A stretch of 64,000 nucleotides of DNA from Gordonia sp. ABSL11-1 (GCF_030315685.1 NZ_JASXSI010000001.1:372001-436000), one strand, 5' to 3'; shown: positions 28,133 through 39,321, counted from the stretch's first letter. Made by a program: numbers and translations. Notes: a model not told the origin generated them from the sequence alone.

Positions 28133-29935
28133 CTACTTGGCGTAGATCGCGTCGATGTCGCCGGCGAACTTCTCGACGACCACGTTGCGCTTGACCTTCA
28201 GCGTGGGGGTCATCTCGCCGGTCTCCTCGGAGAAGTCGTCGGGCAGGATGCGGAACTTCTTGATCGCCTCGGCGTGCGAGACCGTCGTGTTGGCGTCGTC
28301 GACCGCTGCCTGCACCTCGGCGCGCAGATCGGGATCGTCGGCGAGGTCGGAGACGCTCGCGTCGGCGGGCTTGCCGTTGCGCTCCTTCCACGCGGGGAAA
28401 GCCTCCGGGTCGATGGTGATGAGAGCGGCGATGAACGGTTTCGCGTCGCCGATCACGAGGGCCTGCGAGATGAGGGCGCTGGCCCGGATGACGTCCTCGA
28501 GACCGGCCGGCGACACGTTCTTGCCGCCGGCGGTGACGATCAGTTCCTTCTTGCGTCCGGTGATGGTGATGAAGCCCTGCGCGTCGACGGTGCCGAGGTC
28601 TCCGGTGTGGAACCATCCGTCGGTCAGGGCCGTGGCCGTGGCGTCGGGGTTGTGCCAGTAACCGTTGAACACGACACCGCCCTTGAGGAGTACCTCGCCG
28701 TCCTCGCCGATGCGGACCGAGTTGCCCGCCAGGGGTTTTCCGACGGTGCCGACCTTCACCGCGCCGGGGGTGTTCACGCTGAAGGCCGCGGTGGTCTCGG
28801 TCAGGCCGTAACCCTCGTACACCGGGATGCCGATGCCGCTGAAGAAGTGTCCGAGGCGGGCGCCGAGCGGTGCCCCGCCGGAGATGGCGAGTTCGCACTG
28901 GCCGCCCAGGGCGGCACGGAGTTTTCCGTAGACGAGGCGATCGAACACGGCGTGCTTGAGCTTCAGGACGAGTCCGACGGAACCCTTTTCGCCGGCGGTG
29001 GAGTAGTCGATCGCGACCTCGGCGGCCGTGTCGAAGATCTTTCCCTTGCCGTCGTCGTGGGCCTTCTGGCGGGCGGTGTTGTAGACCTTCTCGAAGACGC
29101 GTGGCACCGAGAGGATCAGCGAGGGACGGAAGACCGCGAACTCGGGAACGAGGGTCTTGGTGTCCGCGTAGTGCCCGACCTCCACGCCGGCCTCGATGGC
29201 GACGAGCGTGATCGCGCGTGCGAGTACGTGGGCGAGGGGCAGGAACATCAGCATGCGTTTGCCGGGGCCGAGGAGGTTGCGCAGGTTGCCCTCGAGGACC
29301 CCGTGGACCTCTGACAGCATGTTGGCGTGCGTGAGTTCGCAGCCCTTGGGGCGCCCCGTGGTGCCGGATGTGTAGATGAGGGTGGCGGGATCGGCGGCGT
29401 TCAGAGCGGAGCGGCGTTTGGCGACCTCGTCGTCGTGGACCTCCGCGCCGGCCGCTTCGAGTTCGGCGACGGCGCCGAGCGCGCCTGCCGCGGCCTCGAT
29501 CTGGAACACCCGCAGCGGACCGAGCCCGTCCACGCCGTCGACGATGGCCCGGTGGCCGTCGTCTTCGACGATGATCGCCGTCGCACCGGAGTCCTCCAGA
29601 ATCCACTGGACCTGCGGGCCGGACGAGGAGTCATAGATCGGGACGGTGATGGCGCCTGCGGACCAGATCGCGAAGTCGAGCAGGGTCCACTCCAGCCGGG
29701 TGCGTGAGAGCAGCGCCACCCGATCGCCCGGCGCGATGCCCTCGGCGATCAGGCCTTTGGCGAGCGAGGTGATCTGGGCTGCGGCGTCGGTGGCGAGGAC
29801 GGGCACCCAGTCGTCGCCGTCCTTCCGTCGGAACACGATCTTGTCGGGTTCACGGTCGGCGATCCCGAAGATGATGTCGGTGCAGTCCGCGCTCTCCGCG
29901 ATCGAGAATCGAGCTGGGACGCTGAACTCACTCAT
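28133..29935 (-). CDS. fadD15: Long-chain fatty acyl-CoA ligase
   Basis: The 600-residue ANL enzyme activates fatty acids through an acyl-AMP to acyl-CoA. Core motifs are LIYTSGTTGRPKGCELTH, the A5 region EGYGLTETTAAFS, GWFHTGDLG and ITGRKKELIVTAGGKNVSP, with the late KxxR/KVKRN tail. Sequence and place next to pimB' match FadD15 (Rv2187). The ATG at 29935 has AAAGGTA about 7 nt upstream. Confidence 0.93.
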   Translation of the reverse strand: MSEFSVPARFSIAESADCTDIIFGIADREPDKIVFRRKDGDDWVPVLATDAAAQITSLAKGLIAEGIAPGDRVALLSRTRLEWTLLDFAIWSAGAITVPIYDSSSGPQVQWILEDSGATAIIVEDDGHRAIVDGVDGLGPLRVFQIEAAAGALGAVAELEAAGAEVHDDEVAKRRSALNAADPATLIYTSGTTGRPKGCELTHANMLSEVHGVLEGNLRNLLGPGKRMLMFLPLAHVLARAITLVAIEAGVEVGHYADTKTLVPEFAVFRPSLILSVPRVFEKVYNTARQKAHDDGKGKIFDTAAEVAIDYSTAGEKGSVGLVLKLKHAVFDRLVYGKLRAALGGQCELAISGGAPLGARLGHFFSGIGIPVYEGYGLTETTAAFSVNTPGAVKVGTVGKPLAGNSVRIGEDGEVLLKGGVVFNGYWHNPDATATALTDGWFHTGDLGTVDAQGFITITGRKKELIVTAGGKNVSPAGLEDVIRASALISQALVIGDAKPFIAALITIDPEAFPAWKERNGKPADASVSDLADDPDLRAEVQAAVDDANTTVSHAEAIKKFRILPDDFSEETGEMTPTLKVKRNVVVEKFAGDIDAIYAK

Positions 29936-30104
29936 CGAGGTACCTTTCGCCGATCAGAATCTCCTGGAGCGATGGTAGTCCTGCGGATCTCCTGGCCGGA
30001 CCCGGTCCGTAGAGGTATCCGCTGCCAGGCCGGGCACGGTCGCCTGTGCGCGTCCGGGACAGGTCACTGTCCCGGGGTCGGTGGAGTATGTGAAGCTAGT
30101 CAGC

Positions 30105-30536
30105 GTGACGAGCATTCAGGTGGCCGATGAGACCTTCGTCGCCGCCGCACCGTCGTTGGCGGCGGACGTGGTCGGCGATCGGGCCGGTTGGCGACGCTGG
30201 TGGCCAGATCTGCGTCTCACGGTGACCGAGGATCGGGGCGCCCAGGGGGTGCGGTGGTCGGTCGACGGCCCGGTGGCGGGGACGATGGAGATCTGGTGTG
30301 AGCCGGTGATGGACGGATTCGTCCTGCACTATTTCCTGCATGCCGAACCGACGGTCGCCCTGCCCGACGACGCGCGTGCGCGTGGTGTGGCGCTCGCCGA
30401 TGCGAATCGGGATCGCCGAGCGGCGGGCAAGGTGATGTCGTTCGAGGTGAAGGAGCGTCTCGAGTCGGGCCGCTGGGTGGGTGGCCCGGCGATCGCCGAC
30501 GACGCCGTGCAGTCGGCGGATCGGGCGGTGGGCTGA
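30105..30536 (+). CDS. SRPBCC (polyketide cyclase-like) protein 1
   Basis: The 143-residue protein is of the START/SRPBCC fold, resembling Rv2186c: TSIQVADETFVAA, WRRWWPDLRLTVTEDRG, GTMEIWCEPVMDGFVLHYFLHAEP. The fold binds hydrophobic ligands; none is known here. GTG 30105 matches the family N-terminus. Its stop overlaps the next SRPBCC start (TGATG), giving a pair conserved with mycobacteria, and the run continues into the ArsA-like gene. Confidence 0.85.
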   Translation: MTSIQVADETFVAAAPSLAADVVGDRAGWRRWWPDLRLTVTEDRGAQGVRWSVDGPVAGTMEIWCEPVMDGFVLHYFLHAEPTVALPDDARARGVALADANRDRRAAGKVMSFEVKERLESGRWVGGPAIADDAVQSADRAVG

Positions 30537-30973
30537 TGGCCGATCACACCGAACGGTCCATCGTCATCAATGCCGATGCCGCCGACATCATGGCGGTGAT
30601 CGCCGATTTCGAGAATTATCCCGCGTGGGTCTCGGCTGCCCGTGAGGTCGAGGTGACGTCGTCCGGCGCGGACGGACGCCCCAGCGAGGTGCGCTTCGTG
30701 CTCGACGCCGGGGTGCTGCAGGACACCTACGTGTTGTCCTACGACTGGGAGCCCGACGGCCGCGCGGTCTCGTGGCATCTGGTCAGCAGCGACCTGCAAC
30801 GGGATCAGCGTGGCCGATATGTCCTGTCGCAGCAGGTGCCGGGTTCGACGAAGGTGACCTACGAGTTGATGGTCGATCTCGTGGTGCCGATGATCGGGCA
30901 GCTGAAGCGGCGTGCGGAGAAGGCCATCACCGAGGCCGCGCTGAACGACCTGAAGAAGAGGGTCGAAGACTGA
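30536..30973 (+). CDS. SRPBCC (polyketide cyclase-like) protein 2
   Basis: The 145-residue protein resembles Rv2185c: TERSIVINADAADIMAVIADFENYPAWV, DWEPDGRAVSWHLV and the C-terminal LKKRVED. It has the same fold as its upstream neighbour but low sequence identity. Translation is probably coupled to it by the TGATG overlap. Confidence 0.88.
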   Translation: MADHTERSIVINADAADIMAVIADFENYPAWVSAAREVEVTSSGADGRPSEVRFVLDAGVLQDTYVLSYDWEPDGRAVSWHLVSSDLQRDQRGRYVLSQQVPGSTKVTYELMVDLVVPMIGQLKRRAEKAITEAALNDLKKRVED

Positions 30974-30993
30974 TCGATCTCACGCCCATTCAT

Positions 30994-32232
30994 ATGGTGA
31001 TCGGGCCGGGGGGAGCCGGGGTCTCGGTGACCGCGGCTTCTGGTGCGCTCGGCCGCGTGACCGGCCGACAGGCAGGGACTCGACGACCGGCCGGGGCGGG
31101 TTCACCGGCCATGACACCCGACCGGGACACATTGCTGGTGACGGTCGACCGGTTGTCGCCTACCGCGTCGTTGCTGGGGGTGTTCCGCAGCCCTGACGAG
31201 CCGGTGGCGGTGTCATCTCGGCTGCATCTGCTGTCTCTGGACCGTCTCGCGCTCCTCGAACGCACGTGGCATGAGTTCACCGCTGTGCTGTCGGAGACGG
31301 TGAGTCGTTCGAAGGTGACGTTGCCGGGGGTCGGCGTGCTCGCCGACATCGCGCCGGGTGAACTGGTCACGTTGCCGGGGATCGAGGATTTCCTGCTGTT
31401 GCGTCGAATCCGAGACGAGGCGGTCAGCGGCCACTGGCGCCGCATCGTCGTCGACGCCTCTGCGCACGGCGACCCGTTCGAGTTCCTGCGGGCGTCGTCG
31501 GTGCTGAGTCAGTCGTTGAATCGACTGTGGCCCAGGCATCGTCGACTTGCCGCCGCAGCCGAGCGGCCGATGATGGCGCAACTGACGGCGGCGGTCGACG
31601 CCATCGACCGCGACTGCGCCGACATCACCGAGTTGGTGTCCGACCCGCACGCGGTCGCCGTCCATCTCGTGGTCGGCGCCGACGACAGGGGAGAGCGGCT
31701 CCTGCCGCAATTCCTGGCCGGCGTCGACGTGATGGGTCTTGCGTTGCGCTCGGTGGTGATCAATCATGGCGTCGGGCACGACGGCGACGTCGTGGCGACG
31801 GGGCAGATCGCCGACCGACTGCGGGCGGTGATCGGCGCCGATGGGGATGACGTCGACTGCGTCGATGTCGAGCGGCTGGATCAGACGATCGACCGCGCTG
31901 CCCGCCTCCGCAGGTTGGGGGTCACGCTGTCCGGGCCGAACGGCCGGCGGCGCGGTTCCGGCGACGCGCAGGTGGCGGAGATAGACGCGGGGTCGGGGTC
32001 CGGCGCTGACCGGGTCTATGAACTCACTTGGCGCCAAAGGCTTCCCGAGCCCGATGCGTTGCAGTTGGGTCGGTCGGGCGACGACCTGCTGGTGACCGTC
32101 GGGGGGTTTCGACACCCCGTGCGGTTGCCGTCGGTGCTGAGAAGGTGCACGGTCGTCGACGCGGGGTGGGACGGAGCCGAGCTCGCGATCCGGTTCGTCC
32201 CGGACCCCGCGCTGTGGCCCAAGGGTCGATGA
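30994..32232 (+). CDS. ArsA/GET3-like ATPase homologue with degenerate P-loop
   Basis: The 412-residue protein aligns with Rv2184c, an ArsA-type anion-transporting ATPase homologue. The N-terminal nucleotide loop reads GPGGAGVSVTAAS: the glycines are kept, but the Walker Lys and the Thr/Ser that follow are replaced by Val. ATP hydrolysis is therefore doubtful. Later parts show HLVVGADDRGERLL and VVINHGVG, typical of the ArsA fold, and a C-terminal domain LPSVLRRCTVVDAGWDGAELAIRF like the alpha-crystallin-type tail of ArsA-HSP20 proteins. ATG 30994 places the loop at the very start; CTG/other upstream starts are possible. Confidence 0.78.
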   Translation: MVIGPGGAGVSVTAASGALGRVTGRQAGTRRPAGAGSPAMTPDRDTLLVTVDRLSPTASLLGVFRSPDEPVAVSSRLHLLSLDRLALLERTWHEFTAVLSETVSRSKVTLPGVGVLADIAPGELVTLPGIEDFLLLRRIRDEAVSGHWRRIVVDASAHGDPFEFLRASSVLSQSLNRLWPRHRRLAAAAERPMMAQLTAAVDAIDRDCADITELVSDPHAVAVHLVVGADDRGERLLPQFLAGVDVMGLALRSVVINHGVGHDGDVVATGQIADRLRAVIGADGDDVDCVDVERLDQTIDRAARLRRLGVTLSGPNGRRRGSGDAQVAEIDAGSGSGADRVYELTWRQRLPEPDALQLGRSGDDLLVTVGGFRHPVRLPSVLRRCTVVDAGWDGAELAIRFVPDPALWPKGR

Positions 32233-32299
32233 GGAGACGTGGCGCTGGGACGCTGACGTCGTCGTTCCGCGTGGGGACGTGGTCTCGCAGACCGTCGCG

Positions 32300-32305
32300 T
32301 ACACT
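32300..32305 (+). promoter_or_regulatory. Possible -10 of the Rv2183c-type/ROK operon
   Basis: TACACT lies 33 nt before the ATG of the next gene, leaving a short leader with the ribosome site GGAGAG. No clear -35 is visible. Confidence 0.35.
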
Positions 32306-32337
32306 ACTGCCGAGCCGGACAGGAGAGAGCTGCCCAG

Positions 32338-32769
32338 ATGACCTCGGACGACACGACCGGAGACGGCGACGACAACGTCGCAGGCCACGCTCGGGGCGCC
32401 GGAGGCGACCCGGTGCGGGACTTCCTTCTCGGGGTCGCCACCCAGATCGATCAGCTCGCCACATTGTTCGGCGGTGCCGGTCATCGTGGTGCCGCGGCGG
32501 GTGCGGGCGTTGCCGCCCCGACGATCGACGGCGCGACGCTCGGCGATCTGTCGGGTGAGATCACGACGCTGCTCACCGAACTGGGTGACCTCCTCGCTCG
32601 GCTCATCGCGGCGCTGATCGCGGTGCTCGAGGCGATGGCCAATGCGTTGCGGTCGTCGCCACCGACTGCGCCGGGCACCGATCCGCACTATCAGCCGATC
32701 TCGGTGCGGATCGATTCGACAGGCCGGTCGACACGAGCCACTCGGCTCGACTTCGAGGGTGAGAACTGA
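32338..32769 (+). CDS. Conserved hypothetical protein (Rv2183c type)
   Basis: The 143-residue protein has a disordered acidic N-terminus, a helical amphipathic centre (TLLTELGDLLARLIAALIAVLEAMANAL) and a polar tail. Position and general character match Rv2183c; the function is unknown. Its stop overlaps the ROK kinase start (TGATG), so the two are co-translated. Confidence 0.7.
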   Translation: MTSDDTTGDGDDNVAGHARGAGGDPVRDFLLGVATQIDQLATLFGGAGHRGAAAGAGVAAPTIDGATLGDLSGEITTLLTELGDLLARLIAALIAVLEAMANALRSSPPTAPGTDPHYQPISVRIDSTGRSTRATRLDFEGEN

Positions 32770-33749
32770 TGGGCGACTTGACGATCGGCATCGACATCGG
32801 CGGGACGAGCGTTCGCGCGTCGGTCGTCGACGACCACGGGGCCATGCTCGATACATTGCGGGCCGCCACGCCGCCGACGGCGACGGCACTCGAGCATTGC
32901 CTCGATCGGTTGGTCGGTGAACTGACCTCACGCTGGGCGGCGAAGGCCGTCGGGCTGGCGATCGCGGGCTTCCTCACGCCGGATCGCCGGGTCATCCGCT
33001 TCGCGCCGCACCTCCCGTGGCGGGAGGCCGCGGTCGCCGAAGACATGACGGCTCGGATCGGCATCCCGGTGTTCGCCGAGCATGACGCGAATGCCGCCGC
33101 CGTCGCGGAGTGGCGTTTCGGGGCGGCGGCCCGGGGTAAGAACTCACTGGTACTGGCGATCGGGACCGGCATCGGTGCGGGTCTGCTCCTCGACGGCGAG
33201 ATCTATCGCGGCAGCTTCGGTGTGGCGCCCGAGCTCGGGCATCTGACCATCGTCCCGGACGGTCGTGCGTGCTCGTGCGGCAAGCTCGGTTGCTGGGAAA
33301 GATATTGCAGCGGTACGGCTTTGGTCGACACCGTGCTCGAACTGCTGGCCGACGGTGACTGGGGACGCAGTCAGCTCGCCGCGGATGTGGCGGCCGACCC
33401 GGGTTCCTTGACGGGCCGCCGTGTGGCCGGTGCCGCCGCGGACGGAGATGCTGTCGCGCTCGCCGCCTTCGCCCTCTTCGCGGCATCGCTGGGTCAGGGG
33501 CTGGCGATGATCGCCGACATCTTCGATCCCGACCTGATCGTGCTGGCCGGAGGCGTGGGCGCGGCGTCGGGCCTGTTTCTCGACGAGGCGCGCGAACACT
33601 ACGCCAGGCTGGTGACCGGCGCAGGTCACCGGCAGCTCGCGCGTATCCGGGGCACTCAGCTCGGCGAGAGCGCGGGGGTTGTCGGCGCGGCTGAAGTTGC
33701 GCGCCAAGGAATCAGCGCACAGGTGGCCAATGTGCTCACCGAGACCTGA
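32769..33749 (+). CDS. ROK family glucokinase
   Basis: The 326-residue protein is a ROK kinase: IGIDIGGTSVRA phosphate loop at the N-terminus, catalytic Asp in FAEHDANAAAVAEW, LAIGTGIGAGLLLDGEIYRG, ELGHLTIVPDG, and the zinc box CSCGKLGCWERYCSG. These fit glucose phosphorylation with ATP (polyphosphate use cannot be excluded). I do not recall a ROK gene at this place in M. tuberculosis, so it is probably an insertion relative to that order. Confidence 0.88.
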   Translation: MGDLTIGIDIGGTSVRASVVDDHGAMLDTLRAATPPTATALEHCLDRLVGELTSRWAAKAVGLAIAGFLTPDRRVIRFAPHLPWREAAVAEDMTARIGIPVFAEHDANAAAVAEWRFGAAARGKNSLVLAIGTGIGAGLLLDGEIYRGSFGVAPELGHLTIVPDGRACSCGKLGCWERYCSGTALVDTVLELLADGDWGRSQLAADVAADPGSLTGRRVAGAAADGDAVALAAFALFAASLGQGLAMIADIFDPDLIVLAGGVGAASGLFLDEAREHYARLVTGAGHRQLARIRGTQLGESAGVVGAAEVARQGISAQVANVLTET

Positions 33750-33850
33750 ACCGGTCGGTATCGTTTTCTGCGGGTAAGGTCTGGGTCGATGGTCGGCTCC
33801 GGTCACAGTGCTACCGGAGTCAAGTGATGGCGGCGAGTTCGGAGTCTGCG

Positions 33851-34561
33851 ATGTGGTACTACACGTTCAAGTATGTGCTGTTGGGACCGATTCTCCGACT
33901 GCTCGGCCGACCGAAGATCGAGGGTCTGGAGAACATTCCCGATCGGGGGCCGGCGATCCTGGCGAGCAATCACCTCGCGGTCATGGACAGCTTCTATCTG
34001 CCATTGATGGTGAACCGTCGGATCTACTTCCTCGCCAAGAGCGAGTACTTCACCGGGACAGGTCTCAAGGGCGCCTTCCAACGGTGGTTCTTCTCGGCGG
34101 TCGGCCAGATCCCGATCGACCGATCCGGCGCCGAGGCCGCTGCCGGTGCTCTCATCTCCGCGCGCCGACAGCTGGAGGCGGGCGAACTGATGGGGATGTA
34201 TCCCGAGGGCACCCGATCACCGGACGGCCGCCTGTACAAGGGCAAGACCGGGTTGGCACGCATCGCGTTGGACACCGGTGTCCCGGTGATCCCGGTGGCG
34301 ATGATCAACACCGACAAACTCAATCCGCCCGGATCGATCATCCCGCGGCCCTCGCGCATCGTCGTCAAGATCGGGAAACCGCTGAACTTCGCGCGCTACG
34401 AGGGCATGCAGGGTAATCGGTTCATCGAGCGCGCCATCACCGACGAGATCATGTACGAGCTCATGCAGCTGTCCGGCCAGCAGTACGTGGACATCTATGC
34501 CGCGTCGCTCAAGAACAAACCCGCGCAGGACGTCCCGGCCGAGCAGCGCTCGGCAGCCTGA
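33851..34561 (+). CDS. 1-acyl-glycerol-3-phosphate acyltransferase family protein
   Basis: The 236-residue PlsC-type enzyme has the HX4D motif in NHLAVMDS, the substrate motif PEGTRSPDG and VPVIPVAM. Family members acylate lysophosphatidate; Rv2182c occupies the same place beside mptC. The start ATG 33851 (MWYYTFKYV) has GGAG about 8 nt upstream and matches the family N-terminus. Confidence 0.92.
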   Translation: MWYYTFKYVLLGPILRLLGRPKIEGLENIPDRGPAILASNHLAVMDSFYLPLMVNRRIYFLAKSEYFTGTGLKGAFQRWFFSAVGQIPIDRSGAEAAAGALISARRQLEAGELMGMYPEGTRSPDGRLYKGKTGLARIALDTGVPVIPVAMINTDKLNPPGSIIPRPSRIVVKIGKPLNFARYEGMQGNRFIERAITDEIMYELMQLSGQQYVDIYAASLKNKPAQDVPAEQRSAA

Positions 34562-34603
34562 ACGAGCCCCCTCGCGCCGCCCTGATGCGGTCGGCGGGTG
34601 GAC

Positions 34604-35953
34604 TCAGCGTGCGTGCGCGTCGGCCAGCCGGACCGGGGCGCCGTGCTCGTCACGGACGGTGAACTGCGGCGGCAGGAGCCACGCCACGAGCAGCACGGCC
34701 AGCCCCCACAGTGTGTAGGCGTTGCCGACGAGGTGGTCGACGACCGACCACTGCCGGACCGCCGGAGACAGGAATTGGAACGGGCCGGACGCGAAAACGA
34801 CGATTCCGGTGATCACGAGGGTCCCGTACGCGGCGAGCAGTCGCCGGTCCGTCGAACGAACGGCGACGACGGCGGCTGTCACGATCGTCGGGACCGCCCA
34901 GACCCAGTGATGGGCCCACGACGTGGGGGATATCAGCAGCCCCCACACGGCTACGACACATGTGATGAGAACCGCGGCGACCCGCGCGGCCGGGTCACCG
35001 TCGCGGCGCGCGAGGGCGTCGAACGCGGCGACGGGACGGCAGGAACGGGCGGCCACGAACGCGAGCGCGGTCACCACGAGACAGCTCACCGCCCAGAGCA
35101 ACTGCTGGGTGGACTCGGAGTGCGGCACGAGCCGGATCCACATCGCGTTGAGATTCTGGTTGATCCGCCCGGCCGGATCACCGATCCGGGTGGTGTGGAA
35201 CAGGGTGTGCGTCCAGTAGTCCAGGGAATCGGCGGGCAGCCAGACCCACGCCAGTGCGCCGGCGCCGGCGAACGTGGCCAGCGCAACCGCCACCGCCCGC
35301 CAGCGCCTGGTCACCAGGAACACCGCGACGAAGACCATCGGGGTCAGTTTGACGGCGGCGGCGATGCCGGTGATGACACCGCGGATCGGGCCGGCCGCTG
35401 CAGCTCGACCCCGACCGATTACGAAGATGTCGACGACGATCATCGCCATCAGGATGATGTTGATCTGCCCGAAGCCCAACGTCATCCACAGCGGGTTGAA
35501 CCAGACGACGACGGCGGCGACGAGAAGCGCCGACCACCACCGGTTCTGCGGGTTCCCCACGTCCAGCACCGACAACACGATGTGGATGATCACCACGGTG
35601 AGCGCGACGGTGACGAGTGAGATCAGCACACCCGCCAGTCCGAGCCCGAGGGCACCGAGCGGGACGAAACCGATGGCGGCGAACGGGGGATAGGTGAACG
35701 GCAACCAGATGCCGTCGCTGGTGAACGGCATCGAGCCGTCGGCGTAGAGGCTTTGTCCCTGCTGCCAGATCTGCGCGCCCAGTCGGTAGACGTCGAGATC
35801 GATGCGGGTGCGGGTGCCGAAACTCGCGGTGAACGGGATGCCGACGATCTGCAGCGCCGTCGATGCGACGAACGCCACGAGGATGGCGGTGCGCGCGCGG
35901 ACCGACGGGGCCCATCGCCGCAGCCGGGTGTCGGCCTCGGTCACATAAGTCAT
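34604..35953 (-). CDS. mptC: Alpha-1,2-mannosyltransferase (GT-C/GT87)
   Basis: The 449-residue polytopic protein resembles Rv2181 (MptC), which adds alpha-1,2-mannose branches to the LM/LAM mannan from polyprenyl-phosphomannose. The conserved first-loop acidic pair lies in TRIDLDVYRLGAQIW; about ten or more membrane helices follow, with FTYPPFAAIGF and NQNLNAMWIRL typical of GT87. It is convergent with the acyltransferase gene and divergent from the exoribonuclease gene. Confidence 0.88.
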   Translation of the reverse strand: MTYVTEADTRLRRWAPSVRARTAILVAFVASTALQIVGIPFTASFGTRTRIDLDVYRLGAQIWQQGQSLYADGSMPFTSDGIWLPFTYPPFAAIGFVPLGALGLGLAGVLISLVTVALTVVIIHIVLSVLDVGNPQNRWWSALLVAAVVVWFNPLWMTLGFGQINIILMAMIVVDIFVIGRGRAAAAGPIRGVITGIAAAVKLTPMVFVAVFLVTRRWRAVAVALATFAGAGALAWVWLPADSLDYWTHTLFHTTRIGDPAGRINQNLNAMWIRLVPHSESTQQLLWAVSCLVVTALAFVAARSCRPVAAFDALARRDGDPAARVAAVLITCVVAVWGLLISPTSWAHHWVWAVPTIVTAAVVAVRSTDRRLLAAYGTLVITGIVVFASGPFQFLSPAVRQWSVVDHLVGNAYTLWGLAVLLVAWLLPPQFTVRDEHGAPVRLADAHAR

Positions 35954-35997
35954 GGTCTCGGCGGTTCTCGCTCACGGTGGTGTGAATACTGGTGGCT

Positions 35998-37936
<1,939 letters not shown>

Positions 37937-37940
37937 CCAT

Positions 37941-37976
37941 CCGGTCGGCGCGGACTCGTCGGACAGCGCCGACCGG
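37941..37976. terminator. Hairpin after aroG with a duplicated right arm
   Basis: CCGGTCGGCGC (37941-37951) pairs with GCGCCGACCGG (37966-37976), an 11-bp stem. A second identical right arm lies at 37980-37990, so two alternative hairpins can form. It lies between convergent aroG and pknL. Confidence 0.6.
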
Positions 37977-38002
37977 ACAGCGCCGACCGGACAGCGCCGT
38001 TC
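37961..38002 (+). repeat. Three 14-bp tandem repeats after aroG
   Basis: GGACAGCGCCGACC occurs at 37961-37974 and 37975-37988, with a third copy diverging after its eleventh base. The repeat is what duplicates the hairpin arm. Confidence 0.9.
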
Positions 38003-38014
38003 CGACCGCCGGTG

Positions 38015-39208
38015 TCAGATCAGATACGTCTGACCGGCCCACCAACCGGCCGCTGCGACGGCTGCGGCCAGCGCCAGGACGATGGTGATCCAGACGACCG
38101 CGCGCAGCGCGCCACGGTCGTCCTGCTCGGCGGGCAGGTCGTCGCCGGTCTGCACCCGGGACCGGGTACCGGCGGGTCGCGGGGGTGCGACGGCCGCCGA
38201 ACTCGCCGACGTGACCGGGGGCGGGGTCATCTCGGGCCGGGAGGCGACCCGGGTGTCGTGCGCGGCAGGTGCGGGTGGCATCTGCGGTTGATGACCGGCG
38301 CGCATGCGCGCCACGGTGTCCCGTTCGGCGGATCTCCGCGGGGCGGGCACGGTGAACGGGGGCAGTTCGAGGTCGTCGGCCGCGGCGAGCAGGGCGTGTT
38401 GCATGTCGAATCCGTCGGCGAATCGATCGGCGGGATTGCGTTCGGTCGCCCGGAGCACGATCTCGTCGAACTCCTCGGGGACGCCCGGGACCACGTCGCC
38501 GGGGGCCGGGACGTCGTAGCTCAGTCGCTGGTAGGCCAGGGCGAGAGGTGTGTCGCCCCGGAAAGGTGTACGGCCGGTGAGTAATTCGAACATCATCACG
38601 CCCATCGAGTAGACGTCGCTGCGGGCATCGGCATCACCGGCCTCCACCTGCTCGGGCGACAGGTAGGCCGCCGTGCCCAGGATGACGCTCGCCGAGGTCA
38701 CCCCCGCCTCGGCGACCGCGCGCACGAGTCCGAAGTCGGCGACCTTGACCTCGCCCACATCGGAGATGAGGACGTTCTCCGGCTTGACGTCTCGATGGAC
38801 CAGACCCGCGGCGTGCGCGGTGCCCAGCCCGCCCAGCACCGGATCGGCGACCGCCGTGACGGCATGCGGAGGCATCGGGCCACGTTCACGGAGGAGCTCC
38901 CGAAGGCTGCCACCCTCGACGAGCTCCATCACGAGAAACGCGGTGCCGTCGTCGATGCCCTGGTCGTAGACCGCCACGAGCCCCGGATGCTTCAGTCCCG
39001 CAACCGCGCGCGCCTCGAATTCGAAACGTCGGAGGAACATCGGGTCGCCGCTGTAGCGGGAGTCCATCACCTTGATCGCGACCGAACGTCCGAGGCGCAG
39101 GTCCACACCGACGTACACCGCGGACATGCCGCCACGCGCGATCGGCGCGTCGATGCGATAGCGGCCCTCCAGGGTCGAGCCCAGGAGAGCGTCGGCAGGT
39201 GGTCTCAC
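38015..39208 (-). CDS. pknL: Serine/threonine protein kinase, PknL-like
   Basis: The 397-residue protein has an N-terminal Hanks-type kinase domain with ARGGMSAVYVG, Lys in VAIKVMD, HRDVKPENVL, DFG in KVADFGLVRA and GTAAYLSPEQ, all intact. A Pro/Ala-rich linker and one membrane segment (VVWITIVLALAAAVAAAGWW) follow, leaving only a few residues outside, so there is no sensor domain of PASTA type. Divergence from the Rv2175c-type gene reproduces the mycobacterial kinase-substrate pair. The GTG start lies 7 nt from a -10 hexamer. Confidence 0.92.
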   Translation of the reverse strand: MRPPADALLGSTLEGRYRIDAPIARGGMSAVYVGVDLRLGRSVAIKVMDSRYSGDPMFLRRFEFEARAVAGLKHPGLVAVYDQGIDDGTAFLVMELVEGGSLRELLRERGPMPPHAVTAVADPVLGGLGTAHAAGLVHRDVKPENVLISDVGEVKVADFGLVRAVAEAGVTSASVILGTAAYLSPEQVEAGDADARSDVYSMGVMMFELLTGRTPFRGDTPLALAYQRLSYDVPAPGDVVPGVPEEFDEIVLRATERNPADRFADGFDMQHALLAAADDLELPPFTVPAPRRSAERDTVARMRAGHQPQMPPAPAAHDTRVASRPEMTPPPVTSASSAAVAPPRPAGTRSRVQTGDDLPAEQDDRGALRAVVWITIVLALAAAVAAAGWWAGQTYLI

Positions 39209-39215
39209 GCCGCTG

Positions 39216-39221
39216 AATGTA
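39216..39221 (-). promoter_or_regulatory. Putative -10 element for leaderless pknL mRNA
   Basis: Minus-strand TACATT, then CAGCGGC, then the GTG start of pknL; spacing 7 nt. Confidence 0.5.
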
Positions 39222-39315
39222 CCGGTCCGCCCGTCCGCGGCGCGGGATCGACCCGGGACCGTCGCGACGCAGTGACGGGTGGGGTCATCCGTGGCCCGCG
39301 CGCCGCCGGAGCCGG

Positions 39316-39321
39316 TACCCT
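39316..39321 (+). promoter_or_regulatory. Putative -10 element for the leaderless Rv2175c-type gene
   Basis: TACCCT lies 7 nt before the GTG at 39329, diverging from the pknL -10 about 95 bp away. Confidence 0.5.
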
